Of a stretch of DNA of 64,000 nt, positions 45,416 to 54,712 are shown piece by piece. The stretch covers positions 62,001 through 126,000 of the forward strand of contig SSGX01000002.1 in assembly GCA_008017155.1 (NCBI GenBank), given 5' to 3'. The notes under the pieces are model-generated. The model searched no databases and was not told where the DNA came from. It worked only from the letters and a program-made list of their open reading frames with translations. This DNA is from Neisseriales bacterium. GTDB taxonomy: Bacteria; Pseudomonadota; Gammaproteobacteria; Burkholderiales; UBA11063. A program made the position numbers and the translations under genes. The stretch's first letter is position 1. Each line of letters begins with the position of its first letter.

Positions 45416-45466
45416 AAAATCTCAGAAAAATTCAATAATCCCCTATTATAATAAATCTTATGCTAA

Positions 45467-45485
45467 AGGTATCATAATGATACCT
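45467..45485. promoter_or_regulatory. Dyad upstream of the SauUSI-like gene
   Basis: AGGTATCA-TAA-TGATACCT, a perfect 8-bp inverted repeat with a 3-nt centre, about 52-70 bases upstream of the start codon at 45415. Size and position fit an operator for a dimeric repressor or the core of a promoter-proximal hairpin. Confidence 0.4.
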
Positions 45486-45641
45486 ATTTGAACACTCAGA
45501 TTTTAGATTAGATATTTGTAGGTCTTGAATTTTTATGTTTTTGGTTGGCGTATTAAAGATATTATTAGATTTACCCTTTATAAATACAGAAACCAAGACA
45601 GTAGTTAAATCTGAATAGTCTTAATCCTTAATAAGCTTTAC

Positions 45642-46571
45642 TCAATGTTGCCTACCAAGGCTGGAAAAAAGCTCAAGCAGATAATCCATAAAATCCTGAA
45701 CAATCTTGCGCCGATGTTTATTCCCATCACTTACGAGATAAAATGATTGAAAATCTGAATGGAAATAATATTCTGGTAGTACTTTGATAATTTTTCCACT
45801 AGTTAATTCTTCTTGATACAGATAATCATTTCCACCAACAATTACTTCGTCACTCATTACTGCTTGCTTATCTAGTGCTGTATTATTACTCATAAAGCGG
45901 TTATTAGCGTGAAATACAGCAATACGTTCTTCATTATTATAAACATGGTATTGCCTAATTTTAGTTAAATCATCCTGTATTCGTCCTAAAAGCATATGTT
46001 TCTCAAGATCAAACAAACTTTCTGGAGCTCCGTAGCGTTTTTTATATTCTCTTGTGCAGTATAGCTGGATTTTTATCTCATAAATTTTTCTTATCTTTAG
46101 AGCGTTTTGTTGCGGAATATGACGTAAGATTGCACAATCATACTTTTCTGCAACTAGATTCAGTTCCCGGGTTTGACTTATCAAATTAATATTAATATTC
46201 GGATGTTCTCTTAGGTATCTTGGTATGTTTCGTGCTAGAATATATTCAATGATTCCACTTGGAATGGCAATATCAATATCTCCACCTTCATTTCCCGTGC
46301 TATTCTGAAATTTATCCAACATTTCATTAAATGCTGTTTCATGTTTTATAAAAGCTTGATAAAGACGTACTCCTTCAGGAGTAATTGCAAGATCATGATG
46401 GTTTCTATTAACTAGCTGGCAACCAAGCTGTTCTTCAAGAACTTTAATTCTGCGTCCAATATTAGATAAATCAAGCCCCAACTTTTGGGCTGTTTTCTTA
46501 TAACTCCTTAACCCAACAACAGCAGAAAAAATTTGTAGATCATGGAATATAATATCATTAAACATAGTCAT
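45642..46571 (-). CDS. LysR-family transcriptional regulator (tandem paralogue A)
   Basis: 309-residue LTTR. Winged helix: IFHDLQIFSAVVGLRSYKKTAQKLGLDLSNIGRRIKVLEEQLGCQLVNRN; effector domain follows (DIAIPSGIIEYILARNIPRYL). It is paralogous along its whole length to the next gene, sharing for example IxxGIIEYILA, CAILR/FVILR and the EL/EQGxIIKxxPEYYF block. The pair lies between the restriction-like gene and the DUF1566 lipoprotein. Effector unknown. Confidence 0.92.
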   Translation of the reverse strand: MTMFNDIIFHDLQIFSAVVGLRSYKKTAQKLGLDLSNIGRRIKVLEEQLGCQLVNRNHHDLAITPEGVRLYQAFIKHETAFNEMLDKFQNSTGNEGGDIDIAIPSGIIEYILARNIPRYLREHPNININLISQTRELNLVAEKYDCAILRHIPQQNALKIRKIYEIKIQLYCTREYKKRYGAPESLFDLEKHMLLGRIQDDLTKIRQYHVYNNEERIAVFHANNRFMSNNTALDKQAVMSDEVIVGGNDYLYQEELTSGKIIKVLPEYYFHSDFQSFYLVSDGNKHRRKIVQDFMDYLLELFSSLGRQH

Positions 46572-46608
46572 AAATTTAGTTTCTCCATGAGCTGTATATT
46601 AACTAAAA

Positions 46609-47538
46609 TCAAATCGTTTGTTCCTCAAAAACCTGAATAATGAAATTGATTAAATCTTGTACAACCTTATTTGGTGGACGATTTTTATCATATATCAGAT
46701 AAAACCCATTAGATTCATCATAAAAATAATATTCAGGAAAGATTTTAATAATAGTTCCTTGCTCCAATTCCGTTTTATATAATATGTCAGTCCCACTAAC
46801 TATAGCATGGTTGCCCATGACAATATTTTTATCGGTAGTAGAGCTACTGGTACCAAACCGAGAGTTATTGACAAAAGTAATCGTTTCAATGCCATTACTG
46901 GCATAAAAATATTTCTGCTTTCTAATTCCGGCGTAAGTACGATAAATTAGCATATGAGACGAAAGACCCTCTATCGTTTCGGGAAGTCCATAAAGCCGCT
47001 TATATTCAGGAGTACAATAAAGATAGAACTTTGGATCATATAATTTTTTTACAACAAGATGGTTTTGTCGCGGAATAGTTCGTAATATTACAAAGTCATA
47101 TTTCTCGGCAATCACACTCACACTTAAATTATCACAAGTTAGATTTAATGTTACATCGGGATTATTCTGAAGATACTGTGGTAATTGGGCAGCAAGTATA
47201 TATTCAATTATTCCATTGGGAATAATAATATCAATCGAGCTATTGCCTGTTACTTGTTTTGTCGCTATAAAATCGTTAAGCATTTCTCTAAATGAGCGCT
47301 CCTGTCGAATAAACTCCTGATAAAGCAATGTTCCTTCAGGAGTTATTCTTATTTTTCGCCCTTCTTTAATAACCAAGAGATGGTTTAATTTTTCTTCAAG
47401 AGCACTAATTCGACGCCTGACACTTGTAGGATCAATACCCAGCTTAAAAGCAGCATCAGAATAGTTACCAAATTCAGCAATTGCTGCAAAAATCTGTAAA
47501 TCTCGAAAAATATTACCTTTAGTCCTGATCATAATCAA
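46609..47538 (-). CDS. LysR-family transcriptional regulator (tandem paralogue B)
   Basis: 309 residues, with the winged helix IFRDLQIFAAIAEFGNYSDAAFKLGIDPTSVRRRISALEEKLNHLLVIKEG and an effector domain beginning SIDIIIPNGIIEYILAAQL. It precedes paralogue A by 37 bp on the same strand, so the two are probably cotranscribed and arose by tandem duplication. A start at the third codon (MIRTKGN) is equally possible. Confidence 0.92.
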   Translation of the reverse strand: MIMIRTKGNIFRDLQIFAAIAEFGNYSDAAFKLGIDPTSVRRRISALEEKLNHLLVIKEGRKIRITPEGTLLYQEFIRQERSFREMLNDFIATKQVTGNSSIDIIIPNGIIEYILAAQLPQYLQNNPDVTLNLTCDNLSVSVIAEKYDFVILRTIPRQNHLVVKKLYDPKFYLYCTPEYKRLYGLPETIEGLSSHMLIYRTYAGIRKQKYFYASNGIETITFVNNSRFGTSSSTTDKNIVMGNHAIVSGTDILYKTELEQGTIIKIFPEYYFYDESNGFYLIYDKNRPPNKVVQDLINFIIQVFEEQTI

Positions 47539-47645
47539 CTAACCAACCCATTAAGACAATACTTAGATTATAGCGGATAACTAGCTAAAGTGGCTGAATA
47601 AATATTCATGTCTGTATGCCGGCATTTATACAACTTAGATTCGTA

Positions 47646-47660
47646 GTTATGCAAGTAACT
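47646..47660. repeat. 15-bp inverted repeat, left copy
   Basis: GTTATGCAAGTAACT here is the exact inverse complement of 49741-49755; the two copies bracket the DUF1566 lipoprotein gene. The site contains GCAAGTAACTTGC, itself a near-palindrome. Confidence 0.5.
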
Positions 47661-47691
47661 TGCTATTCAAACGTGGCTAAAAATTAGAAAG

Positions 47692-47728
47692 AAAGATCAC
47701 ATCGCGTGAATAACGTTAAGTGATCTTT
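47692..47728 (-). terminator. Probable terminator after the DUF1566 lipoprotein gene
   Basis: AAAGATCAC/GTGATCTTT (47692-47700 and 47720-47728), a 9-bp stem with a 19-nt loop, 26 bp past the stop codon; the minus-strand sequence after it is T-rich (CTTTCTAATTTTT). Confidence 0.55.
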
Positions 47729-47753
47729 TGGGGAAGAAATCAGATATTTAAAG

Positions 47754-49652
47754 TTAGTTTACTTTTGCCCAAGCAAAGCTCGCCCATTGACCAACAACTG
47801 GATCATAATATGCACTCGAGTAAGCATAATTACATGCAGCCTCTACTAGACAGGTATACTGTTTACTATCCCGACCAAGTACCACTGTGCCAACAGCATA
47901 TCTACCTAGACCAATAGGATATTTCTGCGGTTGACTTGGTGCGGGAGTCGGTGTTGGTGTAGGTAGTGGCTTAGCTTCACTTACTTTAGCCGAAGTTACC
48001 GGAAATACATTCAACATATTACTTTGGATACCGAAAGTAAATTCACCATCGCTATTCATATACCAGACACGACCAGGAAAACCAGGTGAAACAGTTTCTG
48101 CCACAATGCTGCCAGTCCAGAAACTATTCCAGTAATCACCCGCTTTATGCATATTAAACCCCTGTGTATTTAACCACGCGGCAAAATCAGGCTGGTTATA
48201 ATTTACTAATGTACTGAGCTCTTTCACCGATGGTAAATGCCAGTCTTTAACTCCGCAAAAACCAGTTGTATTCATGCGATCGACAGTAGCTTTAGCATCT
48301 TTATATAGTGCCAATACATTTGAGCCACCGATAGTTTGCAAGTTAGCTTGATCTTTGATCCAAGTAAGCCCTGTTAATTTATCCACCATACATTGTCCGC
48401 TAACATCCGGTATAAAACGGATAGTAGGCCAAACTTTCCCATCAATAGCATTATTAGTCGTTGCTAGAACAGGGTTAGCTACAGTTGTATTAGCGGAAGT
48501 AGTTCGAACTGGCCAGACATATAGTGCAGCTGGTTGTTTTACTTCTGAACTATATTTTCCAACTGAAAAGGCAGTTCGACCTTTACCAGTTTCTGACATC
48601 ATGCTAATCCATTTATAACCTGCCCATGGAGCTTCTTGGGTAGGAGCATAACTAGTACTAGTCCAATAATCACCATCACCAGGTGCAAGATTAGCAAAAC
48701 CTTTAGTTGTCAGGTAAGTTTGCGGATTTTTGGCAGTATAGTTGATTAAACTAGATATTTCGTTAATTGAAGGTAATCTCCAGTCATTATGCCCACAATA
48801 ACCTGTTTTATTCATTTCTACTACTGTAGCTATTGCATTTTGATAAGAGGTAGCGTATGGATAGCTAGCACTGGAGGTAGTTTGAGCCCCGATTACTGCT
48901 ATAGTTTTCAGATCTTTAATCCACATTAAACCAGTATTGTTATCAAGCATACAGCTAGCTTCCGAACCAACTCCAGAGCTAAAAGATAGGTTATCCTGTT
49001 CAGACACCTGCTGATTCATAAGGTTTTTACCCTGACTTAGATTTCCAGATAAAATGATGGTAATAGCTGGAGACTTAGTTAGATCGCAGGTAAATGAGCT
49101 ATAATTATCGTTAGCTAATACTTTACTTACTACCTTGCCCGAGCTATCTGAGCAACTCACTGTCGTTTTACTACTATCAAGACCATAGCCAATAAATGTC
49201 AGTGTATTACTTTCAGTATTGTGGCTAATGTAATATGCACCTTCTTCACTATTTGGTCCCAGTGCTCCCCAGCCAGGATTATAAGAACAAACAGCAGTTC
49301 TAGTACTTGAGAGAAAGGATTTACCATTTTGATAATCTTTGATTGTGTCAATATAATTCCAAGTAACACTACTACTAGGAGTAATATTCTTTGCCTGTTG
49401 ATTTATAATTTGACCGTAAGGCTCACCATTTGGTCTAGTTATATAATAGGCACAATTTGCATTAGTCTGGCTATTATTAACCATGCTAATAACCGGTGTA
49501 ATTGTTGTAGTAGCTGACATGGCTGAAGCTATCGCCGGAGTTGCTCCGATTGATGCGGCGCTTTGTCCTGAATTACAGCCAACTAAAAATAAAGGAGCGA
49601 TTATTGCATAACTCAGAATTACGCTTAGTTGTTTTAATTTAATTTTTTTCAT
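47754..49652 (-). CDS. DUF1566 (Lcl_C) lipoprotein with possible C-terminal carbohydrate-binding module
   Basis: 632 residues. Lipobox LVGC near residue 26; an N-terminal beta-rich part; then two DUF1566 domains at about 232-385 and 405-560, each with TGLxWIKD, GxCGxxDWxLPSxxELSxLxNY and GDYWxS. A PTPTPTPAP linker leads to a ~50-residue end domain (VGTVVLGRDSKQYTCLVEAACNYA..W) that resembles small chitin-binding modules of the CBM5/12 or GbpA type. This suggests a surface adhesin or glycan-binding protein. Flanked by 15-bp inverted repeats. Confidence 0.78.
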   Translation of the reverse strand: MKKIKLKQLSVILSYAIIAPLFLVGCNSGQSAASIGATPAIASAMSATTTITPVISMVNNSQTNANCAYYITRPNGEPYGQIINQQAKNITPSSSVTWNYIDTIKDYQNGKSFLSSTRTAVCSYNPGWGALGPNSEEGAYYISHNTESNTLTFIGYGLDSSKTTVSCSDSSGKVVSKVLANDNYSSFTCDLTKSPAITIILSGNLSQGKNLMNQQVSEQDNLSFSSGVGSEASCMLDNNTGLMWIKDLKTIAVIGAQTTSSASYPYATSYQNAIATVVEMNKTGYCGHNDWRLPSINEISSLINYTAKNPQTYLTTKGFANLAPGDGDYWTSTSYAPTQEAPWAGYKWISMMSETGKGRTAFSVGKYSSEVKQPAALYVWPVRTTSANTTVANPVLATTNNAIDGKVWPTIRFIPDVSGQCMVDKLTGLTWIKDQANLQTIGGSNVLALYKDAKATVDRMNTTGFCGVKDWHLPSVKELSTLVNYNQPDFAAWLNTQGFNMHKAGDYWNSFWTGSIVAETVSPGFPGRVWYMNSDGEFTFGIQSNMLNVFPVTSAKVSEAKPLPTPTPTPAPSQPQKYPIGLGRYAVGTVVLGRDSKQYTCLVEAACNYAYSSAYYDPVVGQWASFAWAKVN

Positions 49653-49740
49653 AGATAACCTCCCTGTCTATGATGGTTAGATATAGTAAATAGCAAAAGA
49701 TTAACTTTACTAACGGAATTTTACTTAAACTCAGATAGGT

Positions 49741-49755
49741 AGTTACTTGCATAAC
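49741..49755. repeat. 15-bp inverted repeat, right copy
   Basis: AGTTACTTGCATAAC, the exact inverse complement of 47646-47660, lies about 90 bp upstream of the DUF1566 lipoprotein start and also in the region shared with the divergent gene at 49920. Confidence 0.5.
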
Positions 49756-49919
49756 CGCAAATCACAGTTGCAAAATTGCCCGAACTAAAATTTTTAGCTA
49801 AATAGATTATATTTGATGAGTGTAGAACAGTATTTTGATACTAGAAGGAAAAACCCTACCTTTTATTAAACGCCTATACTATAATCAATGGCTGGAATGC
49901 TTACTATATAGGATGTAAT

Positions 49920-50924
49920 ATGATATACAACGGTGATATTATTGATGGTGTACCAGTTATTACAAAATTGGACGTTAGCCATCTTGAAAGAGGTAAAATT
50001 TACCGCTTTATGTTTAAAAGCGTTGAAATGAATATCGGACAAAGCTGGTATGTACCTGTTATGGTTGCAGTCGGCAAAATGCCGGGAAAAAGACTACTTT
50101 TAAATACCGGGATTCACGGCGATGAATTGAATGGCATAAAGGTTATTCAGGATATTTTTTCAACCCTAGATCCAAATCAGTTAGCCGGGGTAGTAATCGG
50201 AACGCTCCAAGCATCTCCAAATTCGTTGATGCATACCAGCCGATACTGGTATATGACTACTGATGGTAGCGATTATGCTGATATGAATCGTCTATTTCCA
50301 GGGAAAGTAACAGGCAATACAGCAGAACGACATGCATATAAACTATGGAATGATTTATGGCATGAAAATGTGGATATGGTAATTGACTTACATACTCAAT
50401 CAACCGATACGGTTTACTCTTTCTTCATGTATGCTGACCTAAGTATTCCTGAAGTCAAAAGCATGGCGCTACAATTTCCGGCAGATCATATTTATGATGA
50501 TAAAGATGCTTCCGGGACTGTCGAAGGAACATTTGATAGTGTAGGAATACCAGCAATTACCCTCGAACTTGGCTCTCCACGAATCTTTGAGCCAGAATAT
50601 ATAGCAAGAGCAATTGAAGGTATCTATAATTTAATGCTGGATAAACAAATGATTACGGATTATAAAGGGCGGAAGGCTACTGACTTTGGGACCATCATTG
50701 GTAATAAACTAAGCTCAATTAGAGCTGAAGTTGGTGGCTATGCCGAAGTACTGGTTAAAATTGGAGCAAGTGTAAAAATAGGTGAAGAGATTGCCATTCA
50801 GAAAAATCCATTTGGGGATCTCATAAAACGCTATGAAGCACCTAACGAAGGAGTGGTAGTTTCTATTGGGACTGGAGCAACACGCGAAGCCGGCGGATTA
50901 CTGGTAAGGCTTCTTAGCAAATAA
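49920..50924 (+). CDS. Succinylglutamate desuccinylase/aspartoacylase family zinc hydrolase
   Basis: M14-type zinc deacylase. LLLNTGIHGDELNGIKV near residues 61-77 gives the His and Glu ligands; MVIDLHTQS near 160 gives the second His; VGIPAITLELGSPR near 210 carries the catalytic-Glu block, and a C-terminal beta domain follows (EAPNEGVVVSIGTGATREAGG). Substrates in this family are N-acyl amino acids (N-acetylaspartate, N-succinylglutamate); which is used here is unknown, and no ast operon is present. Start supported by AGGATG eight bases upstream. Confidence 0.88.
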   Translation: MIYNGDIIDGVPVITKLDVSHLERGKIYRFMFKSVEMNIGQSWYVPVMVAVGKMPGKRLLLNTGIHGDELNGIKVIQDIFSTLDPNQLAGVVIGTLQASPNSLMHTSRYWYMTTDGSDYADMNRLFPGKVTGNTAERHAYKLWNDLWHENVDMVIDLHTQSTDTVYSFFMYADLSIPEVKSMALQFPADHIYDDKDASGTVEGTFDSVGIPAITLELGSPRIFEPEYIARAIEGIYNLMLDKQMITDYKGRKATDFGTIIGNKLSSIRAEVGGYAEVLVKIGASVKIGEEIAIQKNPFGDLIKRYEAPNEGVVVSIGTGATREAGGLLVRLLSK

Positions 50925-50948
50925 AAGCAGCCTTAACGCTGCTTTTTT
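50923..50948. terminator. Bidirectional intrinsic terminator
   Basis: AAAAGCAGC/GCTGCTTTT, a 9-bp stem with 6-nt loop and T run, between convergent genes; the minus-strand stop codon at 50947 overlaps its right end. Confidence 0.9.
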
Positions 50949-51885
50949 ATCGGCTAATAATTGCCTGATAAACAGTACTAACAGAAGTACTATTACATGC
51001 TTTATCAAGCATCTTATAATATTTATCCTGAGTTGGCTTTGTTATCTGTCTAAACATGTAACAATATTTTATACCATAATTACATTCCCGGCTAAGATAG
51101 AACCCACTATTTGACTTATCCAGACAGCGGTCGTTTTTAGCTAAATTAACAATTTGTTTTGCCGAGTAATTAGCAAATTTTTGCTGATAATAAGCTTCTG
51201 ATTTAACATCAAGGATTTTAAAAACACTATTTCCACCACAGTACTGATAAATCTGAAAATCGCCATCCTCAGTATATTTACGCGCATCTTCAAATTTAAG
51301 GAAAATACAGTTACCATTCGGGCTAAGTGTAGCATCAATCATGCTTTCAGAATTACCCAACTCGTGTAATATACGACGAGTAGAGTCACTTATCTCAAGC
51401 ATTGCATAAATATGATCACCATTAACTACTTCAGCATCAAAGATCAAAATCAGATTATTGTTGTTAAGCTTAAAGGCATAAATTATATTTGGATTAGCAA
51501 TCTGACTGATCGGAATCTGATTAAAAAATAGCGTATAAAGCCCATTACCATTGTTATATGCCGCATGCAACTCCCCTTGGTTAGTATATAAAACAGCATC
51601 TTCAAGGTTAATAAACTGACGCGCATTATTACTTAATGTAATCAACTGCCTATCGCCTAGTGAACCATTGTTTAGCTGGCGCATTATCTGATAGGCTGTT
51701 CCTGCAGTGATACTATCTACCTGAGTTGATTCTGAGTGATAATCATTATATAGGTAATTTTGTAATTTTTTGTCTATATTGAAATAACGATAGCCCATCA
51801 CTGCTAGTACTACTAACCAAAATATGATCAACAGAACTAGCATCCACGGGACATTCTTAATAATTTTTATAATTTTATCTATCAT
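50947..51885 (-). CDS. Membrane-anchored protein of unknown function
   Basis: About 312 residues from ATG 51885, which has a weak ribosome-binding site; the frame opens at 51942, so the start is uncertain. A single N-terminal transmembrane helix (VPWMLVLLIIFWLVVLAVMGYRYF) is followed by some 270 residues, probably periplasmic, with beta-rich text (LITLSNNARQFINLEDAVLY, NNNLILIFDAEVV). A Cys-rich C-terminus (CLDKSN..CNYGIKYCYMF..ACNS) suggests disulfides, fitting the cell's DsbC-like enzymes. No family recognised. Confidence 0.65.
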   Translation of the reverse strand: MIDKIIKIIKNVPWMLVLLIIFWLVVLAVMGYRYFNIDKKLQNYLYNDYHSESTQVDSITAGTAYQIMRQLNNGSLGDRQLITLSNNARQFINLEDAVLYTNQGELHAAYNNGNGLYTLFFNQIPISQIANPNIIYAFKLNNNNLILIFDAEVVNGDHIYAMLEISDSTRRILHELGNSESMIDATLSPNGNCIFLKFEDARKYTEDGDFQIYQYCGGNSVFKILDVKSEAYYQQKFANYSAKQIVNLAKNDRCLDKSNSGFYLSRECNYGIKYCYMFRQITKPTQDKYYKMLDKACNSTSVSTVYQAIISR

Positions 51886-52034
51886 TATTAATATTTTTGA
51901 ATTTACAATGTTAATCCTCAATTTTACCTTATCGCACTGCAAACATAAACCAAAACACTAAAAATAAATCCTTTATATCCATGCTAACACTGTAAACGTT
52001 AATAATTTCATAGTTGTTTTATACCACACTACAA

Positions 52035-52063
52035 ATAAAAAAGCTGCCTCTTAACCAGGCAGC
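52035..52063 (-). terminator. Intrinsic terminator after the cytochrome b561 gene
   Basis: GCTGCCT/AGGCAGC (52043-52049 and 52057-52063), 7-bp stem with 7-nt loop; T run on the minus strand. It lies 21 bp past the stop codon at 52084. Confidence 0.85.
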
Positions 52064-52083
52064 CTTATCAATCTGGGATAATC

Positions 52084-52617
52084 CTATTTTCCTCGCCGGC
52101 TAAATGGAATCATTCTTAATAATACTTCATTTTTATCTACCAGATGATGTTTTAAAGCTGCCAAAAGATGAATACCAATTATTGCCATCATAGAGTTAGC
52201 TAAAATCTCGTGTATCTCAGCAAATACGTGTCCACCAGACTCTGATTGCATCTCAATAAATGTAGGTAGCGTATAAACACCCCAAAAGCTAAGCTCATAA
52301 CCATGAGCATTAACCATTAAAATCCCAGACAATGGCACAGATAGCATGAATAAATATAGTGATAAATGCCGGAGTTTCGCCCCCGAGCGCTCCATCATCG
52401 ATAACGACTTAATAGGTGCTGGATATTGATCAATAATCCGCCAAATTATCCTAATTATCGCTAAAAGTAGAATAGTTAATCCTGTTTGTTTATGAAAATT
52501 ATATAAACTACTCTTTTCAAGAGTCAAACCAAGAAAATAATTCAATAAAAGAAGTATTGCCATTGTCCAATGTAAGAATTTCGCAACTTTGCCATAACTA
52601 ATATAATTCTGATCCAT
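52084..52617 (-). CDS. Cytochrome b561 family protein
   Basis: 177-residue four-helix inner-membrane b-type cytochrome (CybB/YodB-like). Haem-ligand His residues are visible in FLHWTMAILLLLNY (helix 1), NFHKQTGLTILLL (helix 2) and the later HEILANSMMAIIGIHLLAALKHH segment. It likely passes electrons between quinol and a periplasmic acceptor or superoxide. It follows a small membrane-protein gene by 6 bp. Confidence 0.9.
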   Translation of the reverse strand: MDQNYISYGKVAKFLHWTMAILLLLNYFLGLTLEKSSLYNFHKQTGLTILLLAIIRIIWRIIDQYPAPIKSLSMMERSGAKLRHLSLYLFMLSVPLSGILMVNAHGYELSFWGVYTLPTFIEMQSESGGHVFAEIHEILANSMMAIIGIHLLAALKHHLVDKNEVLLRMIPFSRRGK

Positions 52618-52623
52618 GATAAT

Positions 52624-52845
52624 TTACCTTTGTTGATTTTTAAGTTGATTGCGTCTTGCTAGATACTTACTAAAATTAATAAAGAAACTTAATAATACAA
52701 ATAACAAGTATATAATTAACCCTAAGCTCATAGCATAATCAAATTTTAGATAATGATCAAATACTTGCACCAAAATATAGACAATAAAAATTACGGCTAG
52801 ATGCAAGAAGAGATTATTACGCCATTCTAAAAATTTTCGTAACAT
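52624..52845 (-). CDS. Small two-helix membrane protein
   Basis: 73 residues with two hydrophobic segments (LFLHLAVIFIVYILVQVF and MSLGLIIYLLFVLLSFFINF) and a basic tail (KYLARRNQLKNQQR). Not recognised. It lies six bases upstream of the cytochrome b561 gene on the same strand, so it may form a unit with it. The ribosome-binding site is weak. Confidence 0.6.
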   Translation of the reverse strand: MLRKFLEWRNNLFLHLAVIFIVYILVQVFDHYLKFDYAMSLGLIIYLLFVLLSFFINFSKYLARRNQLKNQQR

Positions 52846-52903
52846 GATTATTCTTTATATGAAGAGTATATTTATTGATAAAGTAAGTTATGTAATATGC
52901 CTA

Positions 52904-54712
52904 TCATTTTAGCATAATTTGTAAGCCAGTATTACGCTCCAGCTGATTTAAAATAATTTTTTTGAGGCTACTAAACGAACTAAAAATAGTCACCGTCTTT
53001 TTTGCCCTGGTTATCGCAGTATATATCAACTCACGGCTATAAACTTCTTCAAGATTTTCAATTTCTGGTAATACAATATTCACATTATTATATTCTGAAC
53101 CTTGCGATTTATGTATCGTAATAGCATATGCTAGCTGATATCTGGGTAAAATTTCCGGGATGAATTTTCTACCATCTTGAAATACTATGACAAATCGCTC
53201 TTCATAAACCTGACAAATGCCAATATCACCATTAAATAACCCCAATGCATAATCATTACTTAATATCATTATTGGACGTCCAGAATACCATTCACTAGTA
53301 GTCATTAATTGCTGGCGAATCCGCTTTTCAATAATCAGATTCAGATTATTAACCCCAAAGAAGCCACTATTAATTGCGGATAAAACCACTTGTTGATTAA
53401 ATGCTGCAAATAATGCACTGATGCCAGTCATTTCATCACAACTTTTTAGGAAATCCGTATATTGGTTCCAACAACTATCAGCCTTAAATAACTCTGCCAT
53501 TAACTGATTCATCTCTAATGGTTTTAACTGTACTTGACGTCCTTTTTCAAGTAAATCACCCAATGACATAATATTACCAGTAAGAATTGCAGAAGATATT
53601 TGTGCCACTTCGCCACTACTACGATTACTAGTGATTAACTCACTAACCATAGAATTACCATTATCAACTGGCTCAACGCTAAATAAATCAGGTTGTAATA
53701 ACTGCTGGCTTTCGGTTCGGCTAATACCGCTAATCAAAGGCGCTGGTTTTACCAAGGAAGCAAATACATAACCTTCTTCAACAGAAGATAGCTGATTTTT
53801 ATCACCAAGAAATATTATATGCCGTGTACGCTCTGGATTTATTGCTGCAAGTAATTTACTAAATAGTGAGAGCCCTATCATCGACGATTCGTCAATGATG
53901 AGAATATCAATAGCAAGACTATTCTTTTCATTATGACGAAAATAAATACTATTTTGCTGATAGCCCAATAATTTATGAATTGTTGTGAAGCTATTACTAT
54001 CACTAAGGAGTTCATCAAATAATTGGCATTTTATAGGTAATTCACGTTCCTTGAAAAGCTTCAGCGAATTCATAATTGATTCTTTAACCCGATTGGCAGC
54101 TTTTCCTGTCGGCGCACAAATTTTCACACTTAGCTTCTGTCCACGATATAAATTAGCTAATGCCCATAGAAGCAGCGTAACCGTAGTTGTCTTACCAGTT
54201 CCGGGTCCACCAGTGATAATACTTAGCTTCCTTGAAATGCTATTTTTAATTGCATTGAACTGTTCCTGATTTGGCAAATTATGAATGTTCTGGATAGCCT
54301 TCAGCCCTTCAAGTAGTTTTTCTGTATCTGATTCTTTATCATTAGAATAAACTTGGTCTAACTGCCAGATTTTTTTAGCTACATTTGTTTCATAATAGTA
54401 ATAGCGATTTAAATACAATAGCTCATGATAAAGAATTAGCGGTTTTGCCGGGATCGGCTGTAAACCTTCCAACTCCAGATCAATACTTCCAGAAGCAGTA
54501 GTAGCAACAAGCCCAGAAGATAAGAGTAGCTCTCTGACATTAATCAATGATGATGAAATTTTATCTGCCACTAGGGATAACTTACTACAGCTATGTCCAG
54601 CTAGTAAATCATTCTGCATGCAGTCAATAATACTAAGCAGCAATTGTTTTTCTTGATCACTTAACGCGGGATTGGCAAATTTTATTAATTCGCTACTAAA
54701 GCTAGCCACCAT
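52904..54712 (-). CDS. recD: Exodeoxyribonuclease V alpha chain RecD
   Basis: 5'-3' helicase of the RecBCD complex, SF1B type. Walker A GGPGTGKTTTVTLL is near residue 170, Walker B LIIDESSMIGL near 275, and the C-terminal motifs YQLAYAITIHKSQGSEY and LIYTAITRAKKTVTIF are near 545-590. At 602 residues it matches E. coli RecD (608). Its start shares a base with the recB stop codon, so translation is coupled. Last gene of the operon. Confidence 0.95.
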   Translation of the reverse strand: MVASFSSELIKFANPALSDQEKQLLLSIIDCMQNDLLAGHSCSKLSLVADKISSSLINVRELLLSSGLVATTASGSIDLELEGLQPIPAKPLILYHELLYLNRYYYYETNVAKKIWQLDQVYSNDKESDTEKLLEGLKAIQNIHNLPNQEQFNAIKNSISRKLSIITGGPGTGKTTTVTLLLWALANLYRGQKLSVKICAPTGKAANRVKESIMNSLKLFKERELPIKCQLFDELLSDSNSFTTIHKLLGYQQNSIYFRHNEKNSLAIDILIIDESSMIGLSLFSKLLAAINPERTRHIIFLGDKNQLSSVEEGYVFASLVKPAPLISGISRTESQQLLQPDLFSVEPVDNGNSMVSELITSNRSSGEVAQISSAILTGNIMSLGDLLEKGRQVQLKPLEMNQLMAELFKADSCWNQYTDFLKSCDEMTGISALFAAFNQQVVLSAINSGFFGVNNLNLIIEKRIRQQLMTTSEWYSGRPIMILSNDYALGLFNGDIGICQVYEERFVIVFQDGRKFIPEILPRYQLAYAITIHKSQGSEYNNVNIVLPEIENLEEVYSRELIYTAITRAKKTVTIFSSFSSLKKIILNQLERNTGLQIMLK

